Shown one piece after another: positions 14,817-25,533 of a stretch of 64,000 nucleotides of DNA (within the stretch, counting starts at the first letter, position 1; each line of letters starts with the position of its first letter). A program made the position numbers and the translations under genes. Source of the stretch: Octadecabacter antarcticus 307 (lineage in GTDB: Bacteria; Pseudomonadota; Alphaproteobacteria; Rhodobacterales; Rhodobacteraceae); assembly GCF_000155675.2 (NCBI RefSeq), contig NC_020911.1, forward strand, positions 4,516,501 through 4,580,500, written 5' to 3'. The notes under the pieces were generated by a model, which did not search any database, was not told where the DNA came from, and saw only the letters and a list, made by a program, of their open reading frames with translations.

Positions 14817-16658
14817 TCAGGTACGACCGAACAATCGCTCGATATCACTCAGTTTCAGTTCCACATAGGTCGGCCGCCCATGGTTGCATTGCCCCGAACG
14901 TGGCGTGCGTTCCATTTCGCGCAGCAGGGCATTCATTTCTTCACCACGCATCGAACGGCCCGTGCGGATCGACCCGTGGCAGGCCACACGGCTCAGGATT
15001 GCCTCAAGTTTCTCTTGCACCAGCGTGCTGGACCCTTGGTCACTGAGTTCGTCAAGAATGTCGCGCAACATCGCTTCGGCGTTGACTTCGCCCAAGATGG
15101 CAGGCGTTTCGCGCACAGCAATAGCATTGCCGCCAAAGGGTTCGATTGTCAGGCCGAACCGCGAAAGGTCATCGGCCACAGCCAGCAACTGCGCCGCATC
15201 CCCGTACGACATTTCAATAATTTCAGGGATAAGCAACGCCTGCGCCGCGACCCCATTTTCCGCCATCTGGGTTTTCAGCTTTTCATATACCAGCCGTTCG
15301 TGCGCCGCGTGTCCATCAACAATGACGATGCCGGTTTCGGTCTGCGCGATGATGTAGTTCTCATGCAGCTGTGCACGCGCCGCCCCAAGTGGGCGTTCTT
15401 GCGCGCTGGGGCCGTCGTTCGCTTCAACCACTTCAACACGGCCCGACATATCCGTTGCGATGTCTGCAAAACCGCTCGGGCGGTATGCAGGGCCAATGCC
15501 ACCTGTGGGACGATCCATCTGATAGATCCGTGGTTCCATCTGTTCTGGCTGCATCGCGCCCAAAGTATCGCTGGCAACCGTGCTCGATGCGCGATGCCCT
15601 GCGTCAGCTAAGGCCGCCCGCAACGCGCTGACGATCAGCCCGCGCACGATTGTAGGATCACGAAACCGAACTTCGGACTTTGCCGGATGCACATTGACGT
15701 CAACGCGGGTCGGATCAACGTCGATAAACAGACACGCTGCTGGATGACGATCACGGCTCAACGTATCCATATAAGCCCCGCGCAGCGCCCCAATCAGAAC
15801 TTTGTCACGCACAGGACGGCCATTCACATAAAGGAACTGCTGAACCGCCGATCCGCGCGAATAGGTCGGCAACGCAGCGTATCCCGTTAGATGAACACCT
15901 TCGCGCAACGCATCAATCGCCAGCGCGTTTTCGGCAAAATCTTTACCCAGAACGCTGCGCAGCCGGGCGTGCAGCGCATCAAACATATCCCCCGTTTCAC
16001 CGTTCGCGCGAAACGTCACGCGGGAATTTCCACCAGATACATCCGTCAAAACAAACGTCACAAATGGCTCCGCCATTGCGAGCCGTTTGACCGCGTCACT
16101 GATCGCCTGCATTTCTGCGCGATCGGTGCGCAGGAATTTCAGACGCGCGGGTGTGGCATAAAACAGATCGCGCAATTCAACGATTGTCCCCACAGTTAAC
16201 GCCGCTGGGCGCACGGCGGTGTGGGCGCCACCTGAAACTGAAATTTCGCAACCCTCGCCACCATCGGTGCGACTTCGGATCGTCAAGCGACCAACAGCGC
16301 CAAGGGACGGCAACGCCTCACCACGAAAACCAAAACTGTGGATGTTCAGCAAATCGGACCCGTCAATCTTTGACGTCGCATGGCGTGACAGGGCCAGCGG
16401 CAAATCCTGGGCAGTCATCCCGACGCCATTGTCCGTGACACGGATCAGGGTCTTACCGCCATCAGCAACAAAGACTTCAACCCGCGACGCACGCGCATCC
16501 AAAGCATTTTCAATGAGTTCTTTGACAACCGACGCCGGACGTTCCACGACCTCACCCGCAGCGATGCGATTGATCGCAGCATCGTCGAGTTGGCGAATAA
16601 CGGGGCGCCCGTCTTTCAATGAAGGAGTGGCGCCTATATTGGGATCAGTGAATTCCAT
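14817..16658 (-). CDS. mutL: DNA mismatch repair protein MutL
   Basis: 613 residues. The N-terminal GHKL ATPase carries all hallmarks: NRIAAGEVVERPASVVKELIEN (motif I, starting at about 30), DNGVGM (motif II), RHATSKI, and SFGFRGEALPSLGAVG (motif III). The transducer domain follows to about 330, then a Q/P-rich linker, and the C-terminal dimerisation domain ending CNHGRPTYVELKLSDIERLF. The C-terminal endonuclease motif DQHAxxE is replaced by DGHAAHERL; CNHGRPT is kept. Roles: links MutS mismatch recognition to strand removal. Stop at 14817 lies 66 bases from the start of the small gene at 14750. Confidence 0.95.
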   Translation of the reverse strand: MEFTDPNIGATPSLKDGRPVIRQLDDAAINRIAAGEVVERPASVVKELIENALDARASRVEVFVADGGKTLIRVTDNGVGMTAQDLPLALSRHATSKIDGSDLLNIHSFGFRGEALPSLGAVGRLTIRSRTDGGEGCEISVSGGAHTAVRPAALTVGTIVELRDLFYATPARLKFLRTDRAEMQAISDAVKRLAMAEPFVTFVLTDVSGGNSRVTFRANGETGDMFDALHARLRSVLGKDFAENALAIDALREGVHLTGYAALPTYSRGSAVQQFLYVNGRPVRDKVLIGALRGAYMDTLSRDRHPAACLFIDVDPTRVDVNVHPAKSEVRFRDPTIVRGLIVSALRAALADAGHRASSTVASDTLGAMQPEQMEPRIYQMDRPTGGIGPAYRPSGFADIATDMSGRVEVVEANDGPSAQERPLGAARAQLHENYIIAQTETGIVIVDGHAAHERLVYEKLKTQMAENGVAAQALLIPEIIEMSYGDAAQLLAVADDLSRFGLTIEPFGGNAIAVRETPAILGEVNAEAMLRDILDELSDQGSSTLVQEKLEAILSRVACHGSIRTGRSMRGEEMNALLREMERTPRSGQCNHGRPTYVELKLSDIERLFGRT

Positions 16659-16708
16659 AGCACTACAGATAGCATAGCTGGCAGCGATTCTGACAGGGAT
16701 ATTGGTGG

Positions 16709-18019
16709 TTAATCGGACGCCTCTAAGCCTTCGGGCAGACCGACAACCACGAAATGCAGCCCATCAGGATCAAGCAATTCACCCGCGACACGGTTCACGT
16801 CCTCTAATGTCACCGCGTTCACCAGATCGTTGCGGTTGGCGATGTATTCCGTGGGCAAGTCAACCGACTGCATGCCCACCAGAATTCCCGCGATTTCGGC
16901 ATTTCCGTCAAATCGCAACGGATATGCGCCCGTCAGATAGGTCTTGGCCTGCGCCAGTTCCTGCGCCGAAACGCCCTCGGTTGCCAGCAGTTCCCATTCC
17001 GCGCGCACGACCTCGATTGCTTCTGCAATCCTACCATTAGCAGAGGCGACTTGCCCCAAATACATCTCGGACAAGTCTTTGGGAACAAGGTAGGTGTAGA
17101 TGCCGTAGGTCAGGCCACGTTCCTCGCGAACTTCGCGCATCAGGCGACTTTCGACACCGTTGCCGCCAAGGATTTCGTTCAGCAAAAATGCTGCAAAGAA
17201 ATCATCCGCGTCACGTTTAATGCCCGCGTGGCCGAACAGCGCAACGGACTGGGGCGTGTCGAACGGTACGATGGTTGTCCCGCCACTGAGACCGAATTCA
17301 ACACGATCAGGAAACGTGGGCCCGTCTATCGGTAATTCGCCGATCAAGTCGTCGATCAATTCACCCAGTTCGTCCGCAGAAATATCACCCGCTGCGCCGA
17401 CATAAACACGCCCCTGCACCAACGCATTGCGGTGGGCAGTGAACAGGTCGTCCTGCGTCAATGCCACGACGGTTTCCGCGGTGCCGTCAATCGAAGAGCC
17501 ATATGGATGATCACCAAAAGCCGCCGCATCAAACGTGGCACTGGCAATGCGGTTTGGGTCTTGTGCGTCGGATCGCAGGATAGATTGCACCTGCGCGCGC
17601 ACCCGTTCGATCGCATCATCGTCAAAGCGCGGATTGACCATAGCCGCGCGCAACAACGCCACTGCTTCATCGCGGCTTTCAGTCAGGAACACTGCCGAAA
17701 TCGAAACGGAATCGTCACGTGCGTTAAACCCGTACGACGCAGCGAGGGCTTCGCGGGCCTCTTGGAAACCACGTGCATCCAATTCACCGGACCCTTCCTC
17801 AAGCAGTGCCATCATCAGGTTCGTGGCCCCGCGTTTTCCGGGCAGGTCCAGTGATGCACCGCCTTCGAAAACGATTTCAATCGCGACGAACGGGATCGAA
17901 TTTTCCTGCACAAGCCACGCATCAATGCCACCCGGCGATGTGATTTCCTGAATGTCGATTTCCGCGCGCGCCTGCACTGCGATCAGCGACAAAGTAAGGG
18001 CAAGGATTAGACGGATCAT
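16709..18019 (-). CDS. M16 family peptidase-like protein, subunit without the zinc motif
   Basis: 436 residues with a signal peptide (MIRLILALTLSLIAVQARA). Both halves of an M16 protease fold are present (NLMMALLEEGSGELDARGFQ; LGGNGVESRLMREVREERGLTYGIY), but there is no HxxEH motif at the expected position near residue 65. That marks the non-catalytic partner of a two-chain M16 protease. The R/Y-type GLTYGIYTY motif that closes the active site in trans is kept. The ATG overlaps the stop of the catalytic subunit gene by four bases, so the two chains are probably made in equal amounts and form a periplasmic heterodimer. Confidence 0.9.
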   Translation of the reverse strand: MIRLILALTLSLIAVQARAEIDIQEITSPGGIDAWLVQENSIPFVAIEIVFEGGASLDLPGKRGATNLMMALLEEGSGELDARGFQEAREALAASYGFNARDDSVSISAVFLTESRDEAVALLRAAMVNPRFDDDAIERVRAQVQSILRSDAQDPNRIASATFDAAAFGDHPYGSSIDGTAETVVALTQDDLFTAHRNALVQGRVYVGAAGDISADELGELIDDLIGELPIDGPTFPDRVEFGLSGGTTIVPFDTPQSVALFGHAGIKRDADDFFAAFLLNEILGGNGVESRLMREVREERGLTYGIYTYLVPKDLSEMYLGQVASANGRIAEAIEVVRAEWELLATEGVSAQELAQAKTYLTGAYPLRFDGNAEIAGILVGMQSVDLPTEYIANRNDLVNAVTLEDVNRVAGELLDPDGLHFVVVGLPEGLEASD

Positions 18020-19353
18020 TGGAGGACCTCCCGGCTGGGGATGATCCAGCCTGTCACGGATTGGTTGCGGTCAAGAACACGGATTGCGGCGGCAATGACG
18101 TCTTCTTCGGTCACCGCCTGCAAGATATCGGGCCATGCTTGCACGTCTTCAACCGTCAGGCCGGATGTCAGTGCGACGCCGTATCTGCGGGCCAAGCCAC
18201 CAACGTCATCGCGGGCGTAAATTTCGCCAGCTTTCAACTGTGTGCGCAAGGCGTCCATGCGTGCGGGGTCGATCCCGTTTTCAATGAATGCGGCGATGGC
18301 TGCGTCCATGGCGTCTTCTGCGTCTTGCAGAGAAACCCCTTCGGACGGCACGACCGTCAGGCCGAACGTGGTGTCATCAAGACTAACGCCACTATAGAAC
18401 GCACCCACAAAAACAGCGGTGTTGGTTTCAAACTGCAATGCAATCCCGAGGGTAGATGTAAACGGCGAGCCCCCCAAAAGCTCAGCCAGATAAGTCAGCG
18501 CAGCGGCTTCTTCTTGCGCGCCCGCGTCACGTTCAGGCGCAAGGTAGCTGCGCGTCACATAGGGCTGCGCGACGCGCGGGTCTTCAAAAATCAATCGACG
18601 TTCGGCCGTTTGCGGCGGCTCTTGGCTGCGGTAGCGTTCTGGCAGGTTCGGTTCGGCAGGGATGGGGCCGTAGTGTTCCTGCGCCAGTGCCAGAACCTCT
18701 TCAGGTTCGACATCACCAGCGACGATCAGGATCGTGTTGTTTGGGGAATAATACAAGTCATAGAACGCCAACGCGTCCGCCATATCGAGTTCTTCCATCT
18801 CGTGTTTCCAGCCGATAATCGGCACACCGTGACGGTGGTTCAGGAATTGTGCCGCGCGCATTTGTTCGCGCGCCAATGCACCGGGGGAATTTTCTGTGCG
18901 CTGATTGCGTTCTTCCAAAATCACGCCACGTTCCGTCACGATATCGTCTTCTGTCAGCACCAGATTGTTCATCCGGTCAGCCTCATATTGCATCATCAGC
19001 GGCAGGCGGTCGGCGGCGACACGCTGGAAGTATCCGGTATAATCATAACTGGTGAATGCGTTGTCCGACCCACCGTTTTCGGCAACGATACGCTGGAATT
19101 CACCACTTTCCACTGTGTCAGTCGCCTTGAACAGCAAATGTTCCAGATAATGCGCGACACCGGACGATCCGACCGGTTCATCGGCTGATCCAGCGCGATA
19201 CCACAACATATGCACCACGACAGGGGCGCGGTGATCTTCGATAACTACCACATCCATCCCATTGTCGAGCTGGAAGGTCGTTACTTCCTCTGCCTGTGTT
19301 AGAACGGGGGCAGACGTGGCGAACACGGCAAAGGCCGCAGCGAGAAGACGCAT
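18016..19353 (-). CDS. Zinc-dependent M16 family peptidase, catalytic subunit
   Basis: 445 residues from ATG 19353 (GCGGAG upstream); the open frame to 19410 adds a non-signal stretch in front of a clean signal peptide (MRLLAAAFAVFATSAPVLTQ). The inverted zinc motif is HYLEHLLF at about 68-75, with the distal Glu in DIVTERGVILEERNQR. Located in the periplasm, partnered with the motif-less M16 chain encoded next. Part of a minus-strand run from rsmB down. Substrate unknown; pairs of this type resemble PqqL- and mitochondrial-processing-peptidase-like proteins. Confidence 0.9.
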   Translation of the reverse strand: MRLLAAAFAVFATSAPVLTQAEEVTTFQLDNGMDVVVIEDHRAPVVVHMLWYRAGSADEPVGSSGVAHYLEHLLFKATDTVESGEFQRIVAENGGSDNAFTSYDYTGYFQRVAADRLPLMMQYEADRMNNLVLTEDDIVTERGVILEERNQRTENSPGALAREQMRAAQFLNHRHGVPIIGWKHEMEELDMADALAFYDLYYSPNNTILIVAGDVEPEEVLALAQEHYGPIPAEPNLPERYRSQEPPQTAERRLIFEDPRVAQPYVTRSYLAPERDAGAQEEAAALTYLAELLGGSPFTSTLGIALQFETNTAVFVGAFYSGVSLDDTTFGLTVVPSEGVSLQDAEDAMDAAIAAFIENGIDPARMDALRTQLKAGEIYARDDVGGLARRYGVALTSGLTVEDVQAWPDILQAVTEEDVIAAAIRVLDRNQSVTGWIIPSREVLQ

Positions 19354-19478
19354 TTGTATAACTCCGCTATTGATCTGTAGTGAACTTACGCCGCGCGCCG
19401 CGCGCTTCAAGGGGCCATACGCGGATGTGAGGTGGCGTTATGAATTGGGTCAACGACTGCCCCCGACGACGTGGTGAA

Positions 19479-19979
19479 TTACTGGGGTGGCGCCGACGGC
19501 GTTGCGACACCTGCATTGCGGAAACGCTGAAGCTCTGAATAGGCGTCAAGCGCTTGGCGCGCGTAGGCGCTGAAATAGCGATCCCGCCCACGGATGAAGC
19601 CAAAACGCGACTGGCGCGTGCGGAACGCTGCATCCTCGGACGCGAGCGTTTGGCGGATTGTCGGGTCAACACCATTGCGGCTGGCAGCAGTCACCAAGGC
19701 ACCGTCACCTGCAGGAATTCCATTGGGGATCAACGCGTTCGGGTTACCGCCCAGAACCGCGACCGCATCCGCATTTGGCCTTGGGTCGGTACGGTTGGAT
19801 TGGCCTGGCGTCGGCGTTGGCAGGTTCGTGACATCATTGGGCAGGACCAGCGCACCGACGGGCAATACCCCAAATTCGTCTGGTCCCCCCCCGTTTGCGC
19901 GCAGGTCACGCAATCCGCGATCCCCGCCCGCACAGGCGGTCAGCATCAAAATCACACCGAAACACAAGATCAGTTTCAT
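19479..19979 (-). CDS. bamF: DUF3035 lipoprotein, BAM complex subunit BamF-like
   Basis: 166 residues with a lipobox at the N terminus (MKLILCFGVILMLTAC, Cys16). The mature sequence has the DUF3035 pattern: PDEFGVLPVGALVLPNDVTNLPTP, then LGGNPNALI and a C-terminal helix RYFSAYARQALDAYSELQRF. In Caulobacter, BamF is an outer-membrane lipoprotein of the beta-barrel assembly machinery of alphaproteobacteria. Placement between lspA, which processes lipoproteins, and the M16 pair is usual in Rhodobacteraceae. Confidence 0.82.
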   Translation of the reverse strand: MKLILCFGVILMLTACAGGDRGLRDLRANGGGPDEFGVLPVGALVLPNDVTNLPTPTPGQSNRTDPRPNADAVAVLGGNPNALIPNGIPAGDGALVTAASRNGVDPTIRQTLASEDAAFRTRQSRFGFIRGRDRYFSAYARQALDAYSELQRFRNAGVATPSAPPQ

Positions 19980-20029
19980 CGTACCCTCACGTCTTCCCTA
20001 TCGCGTTCTAACGCAAACCTTAGCTCACG

Positions 20030-20542
20030 TCACGCGGTCTTCTTTTTGTCGTCGCCATCCGTAAACAGCACAAGCCCGATCGCCCCAGCAAATATCGAAA
20101 TATCCGCGACGTTGAACGCAAATGGGTTGTTGATCCCACAGCATGACATATTCAGGAAATCTGCGACTGCGCCATAAAGAACGCGGTCGATCACATTGCC
20201 CAACGCACCGCCAATCAGCAGGCCCGCACTGATCATGCCCCAACGCCCCGGAGGATCACGGCGCAACCACCAAATCACAAAACCGCAGATGGCAAACGCG
20301 ACGACAATCAGAATCCAGCGCAGATCATAACCTGCAAACAGGCCGAAATTGACGCCCCGGTTCCACGCCATCGTCAGCACCAGAAACGGTTCAAACACAT
20401 CAACCCGTGCCGGATATGGCAGCGCATCAACGTCTGACCCGATCAGGCTGCCGGGCAAACCAAACACGTGATACAAGACGACATATTTGATGAATTGGTC
20501 GATCAGGAACACCCAAATCGCCACTCCGGTCATGGTCCGCAT
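20030..20542 (-). CDS. lspA: Lipoprotein signal peptidase (signal peptidase II)
   Basis: 170 residues from ATG 20542, chosen over 20569 because GAAGGACCTGAG precedes it. Four membrane segments. The aspartic-protease pair is D119 in GNVIDRV and D147 in FNVADISI; D15 in IDQFIKY and N61 in AWNRGVNFGLF are the other conserved polar residues. It cleaves the signal peptide of diacylglyceryl-prolipoproteins in the inner membrane. The start is 27 bases downstream of the purH stop, so it belongs to the same transcript. Confidence 0.95.
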   Translation of the reverse strand: MRTMTGVAIWVFLIDQFIKYVVLYHVFGLPGSLIGSDVDALPYPARVDVFEPFLVLTMAWNRGVNFGLFAGYDLRWILIVVAFAICGFVIWWLRRDPPGRWGMISAGLLIGGALGNVIDRVLYGAVADFLNMSCCGINNPFAFNVADISIFAGAIGLVLFTDGDDKKKTA

Positions 20543-20569
20543 CTCAGGTCCTTCCCTCTTGTTGCGCAT

Positions 20570-22159
20570 CTAGTGACGGAAGTGGCGCATGCCGGTGAAC
20601 ACCATGGCGAGGCCAGCCTCGTCTGCGGCTGCAATCACTTCATCGTCGCGCATGGACCCACCTGGTTGGATGACACATGACGCGCCCGCCGCAGCGGCCT
20701 CAAGCAGGCCATCAGCAAATGGGAAGAACGCGTCAGACGCCACAGCGGACCCTTTGGTCAGGGGTTCGGGAAGTCCCAGCGCATCGGCCATGCGTGCGGC
20801 CTTTTTCGCGGCAATTAAGGCGCTGTCAATCCGGCTCATCTGACCCGCACCAACACCCACCGTCGCACCGTCTTTGACATAAACAATCGCATTGGACTTG
20901 ACGTGTTTTGCAACCTTCCAAGCAAACAACAGATCGGCCATTTGCGCATCGGTCGGTTTCACCTTGGTCACGATCCTAAGGTCACAGGCCGCGACACGCC
21001 CGTTGTCCTTATCCTGCATCAGATACCCGCCCGACACCTGACGGATCGTCTGTGCCACAGCCAGCGGATCGGCCAACGCACCCGTCGTCAGCAGCCGAAG
21101 ATTCTTTTTGGCAGCGAAAATTTCCTTCGCTGCGTCTGTCGCAGATGGCGCGATAACGACTTCCGTGAAAATGCCTGTGATCGCTTCGGCAGTTTCAGCG
21201 TCCAGTTCACCGTTCAGTGCAATAATACCGCCGAACGCACTGGTCTGGTCGCATTGAAACGCCTTTTGGTAGGCCTGCGCCAAGGTCGCGCCCACCGCCA
21301 CACCACATGGGTTGGCGTGTTTGATGATCGCCACTGCGGGGCCGTCAGCAGGTGTAAATTCACTGACCAATTCAAACGCAGCATCAGTGTCATTGATGTT
21401 GTTGTACGACAGCTCTTTGCCTTGATGCTGCGTCGCCGTCGCCACGCCGGGTCGGCCCGACCCATCCAGATAGAAAGTCGCTGCCTGATGCGGGTTTTCG
21501 CCATAGCGCAATGTTTGCGCCAGCGTTCCTGCCACAGCCTTGCGGCGCGGTGCGGTATTACCAAGTGCGCCTGCCATCCAGGTGCTGACCGCGGCGTCAT
21601 AGGCGGCCGTGCGCGCATAGGCGGTTTGGGCCAGTGTTTGGCGGAACGCCAATCCGGTCGCCCCGTCGTTAGCGTCCAATTCAGCCAAAAGCGCATCATA
21701 GTCCTGCGCATCCACCACCACGTTCACAAATGCATGGTTCTTTGCCGCCGCGCGAATCATCGCGGGGCCACCGATATCGATATTCTCGATGCAGTCATCG
21801 TATCCAGCACCCGATGCGACGGTCGTCTCAAACGGATACAGGTTCACCACCAACAGATCGATCACACCGATCCCGTGTTCTTTCATCGCCGCCAAATGCG
21901 CGTCGTTGTCGCGCAGCGCCAACAATCCACCATGCACCGCCGGGTGCAGTGTTTTTACGCGGCCATCCATCATTTCGGGAAAGCCTGTCACATCCGCGAC
22001 ATCGCGCACGCCCAGCCCTGCGTCGCGCAACGCCTTTGCAGACCCACCCGTTGACAATAATTCCACACCGCGCGCGGACAGTGCCCGCCCAAGGTCGATC
22101 AATCCGGTCTTATCAGATACAGATAGTAGCGCTCGCGTAATTGGGTGAAGGTCGGTCAT
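20570..22159 (-). CDS. purH: Bifunctional AICAR transformylase/IMP cyclohydrolase PurH
   Basis: 529 residues, the usual length. The N-terminal MGS-like IMP cyclohydrolase domain (about 8-155) has [33 protein letters not shown] and [16 protein letters not shown]; the transformylase domain follows ([14 protein letters not shown], the catalytic [10 protein letters not shown] region, the KHANPCGVA Lys-His pair and [11 protein letters not shown]). It carries out the last two steps of IMP synthesis with 10-formyltetrahydrofolate. It lies 20 bases after the heparinase-like gene and 27 before lspA. Confidence 0.96.
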   Translation of the reverse strand: MTDLHPITRALLSVSDKTGLIDLGRALSARGVELLSTGGSAKALRDAGLGVRDVADVTGFPEMMDGRVKTLHPAVHGGLLALRDNDAHLAAMKEHGIGVIDLLVVNLYPFETTVASGAGYDDCIENIDIGGPAMIRAAAKNHAFVNVVVDAQDYDALLAELDANDGATGLAFRQTLAQTAYARTAAYDAAVSTWMAGALGNTAPRRKAVAGTLAQTLRYGENPHQAATFYLDGSGRPGVATATQHQGKELSYNNINDTDAAFELVSEFTPADGPAVAIIKHANPCGVAVGATLAQAYQKAFQCDQTSAFGGIIALNGELDAETAEAITGIFTEVVIAPSATDAAKEIFAAKKNLRLLTTGALADPLAVAQTIRQVSGGYLMQDKDNGRVAACDLRIVTKVKPTDAQMADLLFAWKVAKHVKSNAIVYVKDGATVGVGAGQMSRIDSALIAAKKAARMADALGLPEPLTKGSAVASDAFFPFADGLLEAAAAGASCVIQPGGSMRDDEVIAAADEAGLAMVFTGMRHFRH

Positions 22160-22178
22160 GTGGGCCCCCTCAGGCAGG

Positions 22179-23948
22179 TCAAACGTCTAGTTCTGGCTGT
22201 TTCTCTTTCACATCGCGCAAGGTCGTTGGCGTGTCTTGCGCCTTGGACAAAGACCAGCGGATGCGCGTCGCATATGACATTGCGCGTCCGGATAAAACCA
22301 CCTGTTGCGCAGCACGCGGGCGCAGGCGACCATTTTCAAGATAAACCGACGGGTCAAGACGCATTTCACCGGCGCCGTCGTGACGGAAGACCCAAATCTC
22401 ACCAGATTTCTGCGTCAGCGAAACTGCTGCGCCACCCAGATCGACAATCGCGTCCACCTCGGGATGCAAATGAAACCGCACGGACCACGGAATGCCTTGC
22501 AGCTTTGCAGCGTCGAGCGCTTTGTCAAAAAGTGGCTCGTCAAACGCCTCAAGGATCGTCAACAGGTCTTCACCCGCCAGCGCCCGCCCGTCTTGGCTCA
22601 AATCAAGTGTGCGGACATGGGTCAACCCGTGCGACGCACGGTAGCCATCATGGGCCATTTCAAGTCGATCGCCGTCCCCCAGCGCTGTGAATTCCGATTG
22701 CACGTTTTTAGGCCCGGCACACAGCAGTTCCGCACCGTCTTTGCGCACCTCAATGTGGGCCGATGACACGCCTTCGATGCAGAGTGTCGAATGGCTCGGT
22801 GTGGCGCGTCCGGCGCGGCGCCATTCGGGGCCAAAGCTGCTCCCTGATCCACAGTTCACAATCAACGGACGTCGGCCGGACGTCAGTTCCAGCGCGAGCG
22901 TCGAGGCATGGGCCTCGGCCGCTGCGACACCGATAGGCGGCGCTGCCGTGTCTGCGATCAAACTCGTGCGACCTGCGGCAAGCCTTCCGTAGCCCATGTG
23001 CAAACCCTGATTGGGTTGTTCCATCGTGCCGACCGCCGCCAGCGCATGATCAAGCCAGCCATCGAGCCCGCGACCACCACCGTGAAACCGCGCCAAGCCA
23101 CCGTCAGAATGGCGTACAGCCCGCAGCGCAGGCGCAATCCGCGCCATCGCTGAAAGTATCGCTTCAGGGACTTCACGTCCCGATCCGCTGAGCGCAGTTT
23201 CAACCCAGGTAAGCAGGGTCAGGATTTCCAACAATTCTTCCGGGTTACGCGATGGAATACCACCATCCGGCCCAATCTGGACTTTGCAATCGCGGGCCAG
23301 AACCGCAATCGCAGGATCAACGCGGTCTTCCATGCCTTGCAGGGACAGCCCTGCGTAAATCATACCGGCCAATGCCTCAAATCGGGGCAGGCCCGCCCGC
23401 GCAACGTGCCAGCGACGCGATAAAAAAATCGCCTGTTGGGCGGCGGATTTATAATAGGTTTGTGTTGCGTCTTTTTCAGCCCCACGCAGCAGGAAAAATC
23501 CGTGTGCGATCCAGCGGATCAATCGCCGCCCTGTGATGTCAGGCGTCCAGCCCGCACCGCGACCGTGGCCATACCGCGTGATCCAATCGCCCACCCAGCT
23601 TTGCGCCGCTACCCGCGCTTTTGTGTCCCCGACTGCCGCCAGATCATCAAGCCAAGAAAACCCATGCACCGAATTAGTCGATGTCGTCACCCGTTCCGCC
23701 GCATCCCAAAGGCTAACGCCCGGTGCTTCGATCAGATGACCCGAGAACAAGAAATTCCCCGCAAGTAGCTGCCTGCCACGGGCGTAATGCCCGATCATTT
23801 TAGGTTCGGGATTGGACTGAAACCCCGTCGCAGGTCGTGTCCGCGCCGCCCGCCGCGCATGCAGCCGGTTCATCAAACGTTCGCGTCTTGAATATGTGTC
23901 GGATGTGTCCACTGCGTCGCCTCGTCCTTCGCCCGTGCCATTCAGCAT
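22179..23948 (-). CDS. Heparinase II/III family protein
   Basis: Up to 589 residues. An N-terminal helical (alpha/alpha toroid) part, with [20 protein letters not shown] and [10 protein letters not shown], is followed by the Heparinase_II_III beta domain ([54 protein letters not shown]). Such proteins are polysaccharide lyase relatives; the catalytic role of this conserved operon member is not established and it lacks a signal peptide. The start is uncertain: ATG 23948, or ATG 23873 where the conserved [10 protein letters not shown] region begins. Sits between rsmB and purH, as in many Rhodobacteraceae. Confidence 0.85.
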   Translation of the reverse strand: MLNGTGEGRGDAVDTSDTYSRRERLMNRLHARRAARTRPATGFQSNPEPKMIGHYARGRQLLAGNFLFSGHLIEAPGVSLWDAAERVTTSTNSVHGFSWLDDLAAVGDTKARVAAQSWVGDWITRYGHGRGAGWTPDITGRRLIRWIAHGFFLLRGAEKDATQTYYKSAAQQAIFLSRRWHVARAGLPRFEALAGMIYAGLSLQGMEDRVDPAIAVLARDCKVQIGPDGGIPSRNPEELLEILTLLTWVETALSGSGREVPEAILSAMARIAPALRAVRHSDGGLARFHGGGRGLDGWLDHALAAVGTMEQPNQGLHMGYGRLAAGRTSLIADTAAPPIGVAAAEAHASTLALELTSGRRPLIVNCGSGSSFGPEWRRAGRATPSHSTLCIEGVSSAHIEVRKDGAELLCAGPKNVQSEFTALGDGDRLEMAHDGYRASHGLTHVRTLDLSQDGRALAGEDLLTILEAFDEPLFDKALDAAKLQGIPWSVRFHLHPEVDAIVDLGGAAVSLTQKSGEIWVFRHDGAGEMRLDPSVYLENGRLRPRAAQQVVLSGRAMSYATRIRWSLSKAQDTPTTLRDVKEKQPELDV

Positions 23949-24000
23949 CTTTGCGTTAACGGCTTATACCTTCATTTCGGATGCGGGGTCACGTTCTAAG

Positions 24001-25278
24001 TCATACAGGCTTACGCAGCTGCACAATATAGAACCCGTCCATGCCGCCTTTGTCCGCCCAATAATCAGGTCGCAGACGAAGGCCGCCATCCTCAGTGCGC
24101 CACGCAGGGTCGATACCACTACGATCAAGGGCAGACGCATCGACCGTCAAACCGCGGTGACGCGCTAGCGCTTCTTCGACCTGAACTTCACCCTCATCAG
24201 GCAATAGCGAACAGGTGCAAAACACCAACCGCCCACCCGGATTCAGAAGGCTCAGCGCGTGATCGATCATGCGTGCCTGTTGGTGGATCAGGATACCAAA
24301 TTCGGACCCGTCTTTGGCATACGGCAAATCGGGGTGGCGGCGGATTGTGCCGGTCGCAGAACAGGGGGCATCCAGCAAAATAGCGTCAAAACCACCGCTG
24401 GTGAAAGCGAATGCATCTGCTGTGATCGTTGTCGCATTCAACCCTGTGCGTTTCAAATTCTCGCCCACGCGGATCATGCGCCCTTCGGACGAATCCACCG
24501 CCGTTACATCAGCACCTGCCATGGCTAGCTGCATGGTCTTACCACCCGGCGCCGCACACAAATCAAGGATTTTTTCACCCTTTTGAGGGGCCAGAATTTG
24601 CACAGGAATCGCCGCAGCCGCGTCTTGCACCCACCAATCACCAGACTCAAATCCCGGTAAGGTTGAAACCTGCCCAGCATCGCGCAAACGAATGGTTCCC
24701 GTCGGCAAAATTTCGCCTTTCAACGTCTCGTTTGCGGCCTGTGGGTCGCCCTTCGCGGTGATGTCCAGCGGCGCACCTGCGAACTGTGCCGTCTCAATCG
24801 CAGCGACAATCTCTGGGCCATAGGCATCTTTCAGCGGGCTGCGCAACCAACCGGGCATGCGCGGTGTAGCCAATTGCGCCCATCCCTCGGGGCCTTCGGC
24901 CGCGACTTTGCGCAGCACTGCATTGACCAGACCTTTCATGGACGACGTGCGCTTGTTGCGGGCCACCATTTCAACGCCAGCGTTCACCACACCATACGCT
25001 GCTTCGCCACCCGCCAGCTCAACGGTGCAAAGCCGCAAAACATTTCGCACCGACAATGGCGGGGTCTTTTGCAAGAACCGCGCCAACATCCGATCTGCAC
25101 GCGCCAATCCACGCAAAGTCTCGGTCGTGAGGCGCTGGGCGCGGGCACGGTCTTCTGGTGAAAGATGCTGCAACGCGCCTTCCCCAATGAGTTCCGGCAG
25201 CAATTTACCTTCGCCGGTAACCTGATCGAGCATGTACAATGCGGCCCTGCGTGGCCCTAAACCTTGTTGCTGCGACAT
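24001..25278 (-). CDS. rsmB: 16S rRNA (cytosine-5-)-methyltransferase RsmB
   Basis: 425 residues. The N-terminal NusB-like RNA-binding domain (about 1-140) is followed by a SAM-dependent methyltransferase domain: LDLCAAPGGKTMQLAMAGA (SAM loop), TAVDSSEGRM, LLDAPCSATGT with the structural Cys motif, and LVFCTCSLLPDEGE with the catalytic Cys. Modifies a cytosine in 16S rRNA (C967 in E. coli). The first gene of the long minus-strand operon ending with the M16 pair; it diverges from the DUF1674 gene with 66 bases between the starts. Confidence 0.92.
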   Translation of the reverse strand: MSQQQGLGPRRAALYMLDQVTGEGKLLPELIGEGALQHLSPEDRARAQRLTTETLRGLARADRMLARFLQKTPPLSVRNVLRLCTVELAGGEAAYGVVNAGVEMVARNKRTSSMKGLVNAVLRKVAAEGPEGWAQLATPRMPGWLRSPLKDAYGPEIVAAIETAQFAGAPLDITAKGDPQAANETLKGEILPTGTIRLRDAGQVSTLPGFESGDWWVQDAAAAIPVQILAPQKGEKILDLCAAPGGKTMQLAMAGADVTAVDSSEGRMIRVGENLKRTGLNATTITADAFAFTSGGFDAILLDAPCSATGTIRRHPDLPYAKDGSEFGILIHQQARMIDHALSLLNPGGRLVFCTCSLLPDEGEVQVEEALARHRGLTVDASALDRSGIDPAWRTEDGGLRLRPDYWADKGGMDGFYIVQLRKPV

Positions 25279-25344
25279 CTCTTACCCCTTGGCTATTGCT
25301 CGATGCGGCGTATATCACACATACAACCGCCGCAAGGAGCCGAC

Positions 25345-25521
25345 ATGACTGACAAGCCCAAAGACATCAGCGATGCCGCCAAACGCGCCCTTTCCGAGGC
25401 GGACGATCGCCGCAAAAAGGCAAAAGCAATGGAACTGCCCGAAGAACTTGGTGGTCGTGACGGCCCAGAACCCGTTCGTTTTGGCGATTGGGAAAGAAGA
25501 GGCATCGCCGTCGATTTCTAG
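25345..25521 (+). CDS. DUF1674 protein, SDHAF4/Sdh8-like
   Basis: 58 residues from ATG 25345, with CGCAAGGAG eight bases upstream. The C-terminal signature GGRDGPEPVRFGDWERRGIA then VDF is that of DUF1674, the family of the succinate dehydrogenase assembly factor SDHAF4. The mitochondrial member helps the flavinated SdhA subunit to assemble; the bacterial members are assumed to do the same. The N-terminal half is a charged helix. It stands alone between the rsmB operon and a small secreted protein gene. Confidence 0.85.
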   Translation: MTDKPKDISDAAKRALSEADDRRKKAKAMELPEELGGRDGPEPVRFGDWERRGIAVDF

Positions 25522-25533
25522 CGGCATGGCGCG

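Noticed and set aside
18019..19188. 389-codon plus-strand open frame opposite the M16 peptidase gene
   Set aside because: Lies wholly antisense to a gene with signal peptide and HxxEH motif; its translation is His/Cys/Val-rich with no domain, as expected of a shadow frame.
20903..22054. 383-codon plus-strand open frame opposite purH
   Set aside because: Antisense to a clear PurH; composition rich in Arg, His and Cys, no family features.
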